From positions 48,057,797 through 48,121,796 of the forward strand of contig CP136061.1 in the NCBI GenBank assembly GCA_032622095.1: DNA of 64,000 nucleotides, read 5' to 3'. This stretch comes from Siphonodentalium dalli. Taxonomy: Eukaryota; Mollusca; Scaphopoda; Gadilida; Siphonodentaliidae. Both the position numbers and the translations under genes were made by a program. Below, piece by piece: positions 57,790 to 64,000 of the stretch (the first letter of the stretch is position 1; each line of letters starts with the position of its first letter). Below the pieces are notes generated by a model that did no database searches, had not been told where the DNA came from, and was given only the letters and a program-made list of their open reading frames with translations.

Positions 57790-58747
57790 ACACCCACCCG
57801 CAGATGTTTTGTGTGTTATGTGTACTCGTAGAAGAGTTTCCTAACCAATCATCCATGGAACAATATGAGTCTATTTTGTCTTCTTTAACCAGCGATTCGA
57901 TTAGGTCTTGTCGTCGACTGGTGGGGTCCTCGCAAATAAGACAAAAGACTTGCCTTTTAGGAGTGTTTTGGACCTATATATCGAATCCTTGACATCAAAC
58001 TGTGAGAATCTTACAATTATGTTCACAACTGAATGTTGTTCTTGACTGTGAGTGTTAGTATGTTCACGCGGAGTTCTGAAAGGATGTCATCTAGCAATCT
58101 CGCGAGCCGAAATGTTAGTTTGGGGCTTTTCATTGCAGAACGTTGAGATCAGATCCGTAGTGGGCAGCTTGCGAATGTTTTTAACATTGCTAGCAACTGG
58201 AAAATTTACGAAGCGTAAGATCAATTGGCGCCCATGCTGCTCAGCGTCTTCAGTTTCATCTTCGGTTGAGAGTTGAACCGCTTCGATGTCATGTATACTG
58301 TTCATCAACTTGTTATTCAAGACTTTCAAATTTTCAACATCTTTGTTAAGAGCACTGAGCTATATGTCACTTGATGTTGATTGCATAACAGTCTTATCTG
58401 CTCTTTCAACCGTTTCCGGTAACCATTTTAGCACGTCCGCTACCGCCCTATGAAGACCGTCATTCACTAGTTTAACTATGTCAGCTCCTATTTTGCTAGT
58501 TAATGTTTCAATTTTTGGCAGCAACCGTTCACAAAATTTGTCAGATGTTATGGCATGATCAATTAGTTCCGTTAGAGTTGGGTCGCTTTTTGGTACCAAC
58601 GTTTTGTTGTCGAAGAGGTCTCCCTCTGCATTGGGATAATACAATGGTCGGGTCACTATCATAGTCACAGTCAATCACATGATTGTAGGTCCTCGACTGA
58701 TCCTCTTCGTCCGGGTGACCGAATCTCGAAGGGTGAAATTTCGTCAT
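57790..58747 (-). pseudogene. LINE ORF1-like remnant
   Basis: Minus-strand pieces in successive frames. 58559-58747 opens with MTKFHPSRFGHPDEED. A second frame, within 58360-58674, has a helical PKIETLTSKIGADIVKLVND region. 58087-58329 has KVLNNKLMNSIHDIEAVQLS, then DAEQHGRQLILRFVNFP and TTDLISTFCNE...ISAREIAR. Further on come NIIVRFSQFDVKDSIYR and LLKGKSFVLF. A coiled coil followed by an E-Q-Y/H-G-R-R-x-x-L-R-(I/F) strand and an (I/V)VRF strand is the layout of ORF1/RRM-type proteins of L1-like LINEs. Several frameshifts; not functional. The + strand 184-codon frame over this region is the antisense of part of it. Confidence 0.6.
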
Positions 58748-61525
58748 GGTCTTTTGACTTTCTCTTCTTAAGGGGGAGACGCACGTTTGCCCAAAAAAAA
58801 TTCATTTTTGGGTGGGTCAGGTAATTTGGCAATATCTTGATAAATCCACAACTGTACGCAATGGAACTTCACAGGGATGTAGAACACATATTGAGGAATA
58901 CATACCATGTATTAAATTTTTTGAAATATGAACATCATAAGAGTAATCAAGAGAGATTTGTAACATTTTATAATAAGTTTCCTTTAGGTACCGAGAACTT
59001 TTATTTACTTCCACTTTCTTCATTAAACTGTGGTGACAGATGTAGCATCATATCTGTGTTCCATGAGAGGAGCCGTCTTTCTGCAGAAAAAGGAACACCA
59101 GTCTTATAAATGAAGTCAAATTATGAGTACCCTATTCTGAAAAATGCAATAATAAGCCAGACATTTGCAATTGGGACTATTTAGAAATGTATGGAGGACA
59201 GGATGGACAAATAACAAATCCAATTGACCTTGTTAAAAAAATCCAACAGTCAGTATATTTGGATATGAAATGGAAATAATCATAATACAATAATACAATG
59301 ATATAAATATCAATGTATAATTATTAATTACTAAATAATTAATTATTAGTTATTATTTAATTTTCAATTTAAAAAAAATAAAAAATTCTGAACTCTCAAA
59401 AGATAGTACTCTCATTCAGCTTTTCAATGCATAATATCTCTCAATATATGATAGATTGTCATTGATATCATGCTTAACTGAACTGACCAAATAAATGCAC
59501 ATAAATAAATCATACATTTTGCTTCTGACATTCTGTGGTTTTACAACAGGACTAAGGTATCCCAATGATGCAAAGTATTCCCACTATATCAAAGTAAGCA
59601 ATCTCACTATGCCATTGATTATTGGTAATAAGTCTGTTGAAATACAGTTTATAATGACCTCAAAGGTGTCACTTTCTGTAAGGTATTGTATTTGTCATAT
59701 TATGGACCATGGGTAATGGGTTATACCAAAAATCGCACATAACTGTTGTGCAGTATTGACGCTAAATTAAATTACATACCTCCTCATCTGCTCATTGTTA
59801 TCAGCAAAGCAACCTCACAGTTAGTCGGCATTGTCAATGATTACAAATGGCAAGGATTCATTTTCTTTGATTCCAAGTTATTTCAATCACCTATAAGAGA
59901 CAGACAAATTTTTATTTTCTTAACTTTCAATTTCGCACCAGCAATGTATAACAGCATTAGCTTTCTGGGGTGTTCCCACCGACACGTTTACAAAATAAAA
60001 AAAAGCTCTCTCGGGGTAAATTCGCATTAGACACCCCATATTACACAAATGAAATAACACAAACTATTTTCATTTAAAACGTATGTACAATTGTTACGAA
60101 TTGTAGATGAAGCGTTGAGTGGTCAATCTCAATGCCTTGTAAAATGTTTTATTGGGAGAGACTACAAATTAGATTTAACGAACACCTCAAATGGGTTCCA
60201 GCAACTGTTGGAGGTTTCATTTAATTACTTGATAGTTTCATGTTGATCTGAATTGCCCTATACTGGTACTAATTGAAATATTTGGATAAAAACTAACATA
60301 TAACTAAGCTCAATTCAATTTCATTATTATAAAATTCATATAACATGTCAGAGATCCTGAATGTGTCTTTGCTATTGGATGGCAGCGACAGGATAAAATA
60401 AAACATAAAATATTTTGATAATACACATGTATTTTAGATTGAACTTAACAAAGACCCCAGTTCACACGACAACTCATGTGGTTAATTAACTCTGGTGCGA
60501 TATACTACAGGTACAGACGGGGCACACAATCCCAACTGTTATTTAAAGTTATTAACACATGATGGGATGTTCATTAACATTTGTTTCCAGCTAATTGTGG
60601 TAGCCGCCTTTAATGAATTGAAATTATCTATATCAACTTACCTTTAAATGTTGACAGTTACAGGTAATTAGGAATTAACCTCTCATTACCCTTCTTCTAC
60701 CAGGCACAGGACAACCCCCAACCTCTCATTGCTCTTCTCCTATCGGGTACAGGACAGCCTCATGGCAATCTAATGTGTTAGTGTTCAGGCAACTGTAATA
60801 AAGACAAAACATTTTGCAGGTTAACAAACCCAAAAGTAATATTTTATGAAAAATATAAAGATAACAATGAGTGGGTTAAAATATTGCTTGAGGGTTAAGT
60901 TGCACAATGTTATATCGTAATATATATTCCAGATGTTGTGGAAAATAAGATTGCTGCATATTAATTACTAACATATTAATGCACAGATGTAATTAATTTG
61001 TACCATGTAACACGTACACCCAGCTAGATGATCTCTGTTGAGGGTGGGGTGTCCACTGTCTAAATTTCCAACAGCACCGGCCCTTGATCCAGACCAGGTT
61101 AATGCCCTTCCAGTCCCAAGTTTGCAAAATATAATTTGCACCCCTCTACATTGGGTTATAATGTTCTAATTTGTTATCTTAAAGTTTCAAATCCCCCACT
61201 AATTACTGGCTGCAAAATTTAAAAGAACAATTTCTACATAAATTATTATTATTAATATTTCGTGAGACTTGATACATTTATTTCCAACTGTCAAATGGAC
61301 CATTTGTTTTGTAGGGGAGGGGGTACATAATACTCCAGCATTATATATACCAGACAATGAATTGTAGCTCTTTCATTACATGTTCCTAACATGCTGATCA
61401 TGTACACAAGCTCAGCTGAGTACCTGTACCTGTAACATGATAACCAGGTTTGGAACATCCTACATTTGACTAAATATAAATAGTTAAATATGATGATATC
61501 AAACAATTTTTCTTCCCATATATGC

Positions 61526-61659
61526 ACAAGTTATGAGATCCTTGAAAATGCAGCCACAATGTGACATTGAAGTGTAATAATATTATTATAAAACAAGTTA
61601 TGAGATCCTTGAAAATGCAGCCACAATGTGACATTGAAGTGTAATAATATTATTATAAT
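61526..61659. repeat. 67-bp perfect tandem duplication
   Basis: Units 61526-61592 and 61593-61659 (acaagttatgagatccttga...ttattataa) are identical or nearly so, indicating a recent event. Confidence 0.95.
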
Positions 61660-61730
61660 ACCGGTAAATGAACAGGCTTCTGATAAAATTTGATTCATGC
61701 CACATGCATCATTTGTGTGGTGTTACAAAT

Positions 61731-61793
61731 AGATCATGCCATGAATCTCTAATCTGGCTATGCCCATACGTAGCGATTCATGGCATGATCTAG
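61731..61793. repeat. Hairpin with 17-bp stem
   Basis: agatcatgccatgaatc and gattcatggcatgatct separated by 29 nt. Confidence 0.9.
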
Positions 61794-62476
61794 TTAAGTC
61801 ATATATATGGTATTTGTTATTGAATTATTTCCCTTGTTTTTATTTGATGATCCATGAAACCGTAATACATACTAGTATACATATTCAACTTGTATAGTTG
61901 AATAACTATCAGGTCATTCGGGTGCCTGGTATAGTGTCAACATGATTATTCATTTGGAAAAAATTCTCAATGATCACTTGTATTATTTGGCATTGAGACA
62001 GAGTGAAATTGCCATGTGAACTGACACTATTAATATTATAATTATTATTTAACTTTCACTTCAGCCTGAACCCCATCGATTACTAAAGTAACGACACGAT
62101 TATTAGGCACTTGCTAGTATTATAAAATCAAATCTTGTAATTGATTACAACCAAAATAGGACAAAATTTCTCGACGTTTACGCCTCCCAATTGTAAAATT
62201 TTTTTTTTAATAATTGTGGTGTGTCCACTGGTCAGCTATACAAAATAGCATGTGACCAGAACTTGGCAACATGATTCATTTTTTTATGAGAAATAGCCCA
62301 AGAAAAAATACATGTCAACCATGATTATTATGATAAAAATAACATATATATGACTAGCGTTTCAAACTTTGTGTGTTGTACGTTTTTTTGTTAAAAATAT
62401 AAGAGCGTGTGAAATTGATGTCGGTCAGCCATTTTGTAAACAATATTTCAAGTCGTCAAAAATTTATCAAACTTAC

Positions 62477-62579
62477 GCCAAAGTATAAAATCATTCATGC
62501 GATCGTTGGAACCACCAGTACCGACACGTTCCCAATTACTCTTCCTTAAATATGGGTCGTCATTGAGAGCGATCGGACA
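62477..62579 (-). other. Possible coding exon, unassigned
   Basis: Minus-strand open stretch with non-random composition (NDDPYLRKSNWERVGTGGSN, then DRMNDFILW) directly followed by the donor GTAAGT. No acceptor is evident upstream, where an in-frame TAA lies just before 62579. It could be an exon of an upstream gene, the first exon of another, or a relic. Family not recognised; it does not look like a TRPA pore. Confidence 0.3.
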
Positions 62580-63496
62580 TTATGCAATGCGTAATTTCAC
62601 AAATTTGAAGAGAAAATCAACTTTCGGTTTTACGAATTTCTCCAATTACCGGAAGTGGTTTCATAACTCACTTTAGTATGCCGCAATATATAGTTCCCCG
62701 TATTATACACAGAAAACGTATATTTTCTTATTATGTGGGAAAACTGATGTAACTAAACATAAAAATTACTAACTATGTGCAATTTTGATACTTTTAAGAG
62801 ATGAATTATATCTTTTTAATATTGTCGCAATGATATCAAGCTTATTTTCGATAGATGGGCGAAAGTTAATATTTAACTTTAAAATTTCCATCAAATGTTT
62901 TCTTCTTTTTTCAATAAAAGTAGCTAAATTGGAAGTCAGCAATGTCAATATGACTTCTCCTGATAGTTATACAGATAACCCCTTGGAGATCGGGCGCTGA
63001 TCGGGTACGAATATTGTGTTATTTGCCTTTTTAGTCCGCAAACGAACAGAATAAATTTTGACTTACGTTTTCCAATGGCGGCCAATCCGGCCATTGCTAG
63101 AGCAGATTGTCGTCATCTTGGAATCCGTCTCTGATGGCGAAGCAGCTCATTTTATGAACAAAACATGGCTCCTCTCATGTAAACCAGATACCATAGCACA
63201 CCATGGTCCATTCTCTGGTCCAATATTGTTAGTTATTTAAAGGTTCTCGGTACCTAAAGACATGCTATTTTTCCAAAATATTTCCCACATTTGTCAAACC
63301 AAAGTGCTTTTTAAAGGAAACCACATGTCCAGCATACTATAACAATTCACCCACACATTCTATGTATAAAGCTGAGCAATACGAAATCTGGTTGCTATGC
63401 ATTTTTCATTTTTCCATTGTTGTTTTTGGCTCATGCAACAGTGATGTTTTCAATGATTTCAGCCATATTTTGGGCAAACGTGCATCTGACCCTTAA

Positions 63497-64000
63497 CATC
63501 TTGGGCAGTCATTAGATTGACTAGGAAGAAACGAAGCAGCGTTTGCTGACATAGTCACTTTGTATAATCGTCCGGTGCCTTTTCATTAGATGTTGTAATC
63601 ATGGAGGCTGATTATGCCCTGCCGTGCAACGAAATTAGGAAACAACATTTATTATTTCTTGATTTCATGTAGTTTGAGGATGACAATAATGTCATAAGTA
63701 CATTGAGATTATCCGTGATAGTACTCATCAATACTTATTTACATTTTATATCGTATTTGTCCATTACAATCAGTTTATATGCGCATTTGCTGAGGTGCGA
63801 AAAAAGTTAGACATCTCGAGCAGGAGGTGCGTTCCTAAAGTTCCAGTGTTTAGACCTGTGGGTTTATTCGCTGTGAATATGAATTTTTTTATCATTTAAC
63901 AGATATTAGTCTCTGACATCATTCTCTAACACATATATTATCAATTGTTTAAAATTTATATGGAACTTAACAGAACATATTATTCTGTAACACAAATAGC
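63497..64000. other. No gene recognised
   Basis: Short ORFs only and no repeat structure seen. Confidence 0.4.

Larger units (their letters stand above)
58772..63492. mobile_element. Candidate 4.7-kb TTAA-flanked transposon remnant
   Basis: Left end TTAA (58768-58771) then ggggagacgcacgtttgccc. Right end has gggcaaacgtgcatctgac, CC and TTAA (63493-63496). Ends are imperfect inverted repeats of about 25 bp. A second inverted match lies inside (ctttaggtaccgagaacttt at 58982 onward against 63230-63262), followed by catgagaggagcc. The interior has short ORFs (for example 59495-59716 and 59746-60030) without a recognised transposase. It could be two separate insertions that happen to share ends. 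Confidence 0.45.

Noticed and set aside
57438-57992. 184-codon + strand ORF as a gene
   Set aside because: It overlaps the minus-strand LINE ORF1-like remnant and shows no recognisable motif; its right half is the antisense of that remnant.
57228-64000. TRPA pore exon upstream of 53747
   Set aside because: No minus-strand stretch resembling the S5-pore-S6 region with a donor in phase 0 could be found.

Overview
This is a stretch of animal nuclear DNA, most likely from a lophotrochozoan invertebrate (mollusc-like). The argument is indirect. It carries intron-free innexin genes (gap-junction proteins of protostome type), exons with consensus GT-AG splice sites, non-LTR retrotransposons, and a dense load of MITEs and Helitron-like repeats built on CCGTCC-type microsatellites. 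Nothing in it looks prokaryotic: there is no operon, Shine-Dalgarno pattern or CRISPR array.

Only two gene families are supported as host genes. (1) Two intact tandem innexin genes lie on the + strand (17958-19085, 375 aa; 29631-30767, 378 aa). A truncated third copy (17288-17620) is fused directly to the 5' region of the first. Both intact genes share a spliced-looking 5' UTR made of a roughly 72-bp minisatellite, and a shared 3' flank, so the duplicated unit is about 2-2.4 kb. (2) The 3' end of a TRPA-type cation-channel gene lies on the - strand. Three phase-0 exons are visible (53679-53747, 50866-51042, 33472-33678), with a 17-kb last intron. Upstream exons must lie beyond the right edge or go unrecognised.

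Layout: 1-7.4 kb holds a piggyBac-like MITE end, then a 4.8-kb inverted repeat whose arms each carry a decayed ORF with XPG/FEN1-like motifs, then a PIF/Harbinger-like element. 7.7-16 kb holds MITEs with a conserved 67-nt hairpin. One is interrupted by a complete Helentron-like element (9055-11247), and a second Helentron-like copy contains a 5'-truncated LINE. 17-31.5 kb holds the innexin cluster separated by nested Helentron-like copies, inverted repeats and a TTAA-flanked MITE. 31.5-54 kb is the TRPA tail, with introns filled by a Gag remnant, three LINE remnants, long degenerate tandem arrays and hairpin MITEs. 54-64 kb holds a tandem array, a LINE ORF1 remnant and a candidate 4.7-kb TTAA-flanked element.

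The most informative observations are nested insertions in which the window contains its own empty site, so element ends and target duplications can be read without a database. All similarity statements come from reading motifs by eye; no search was run.
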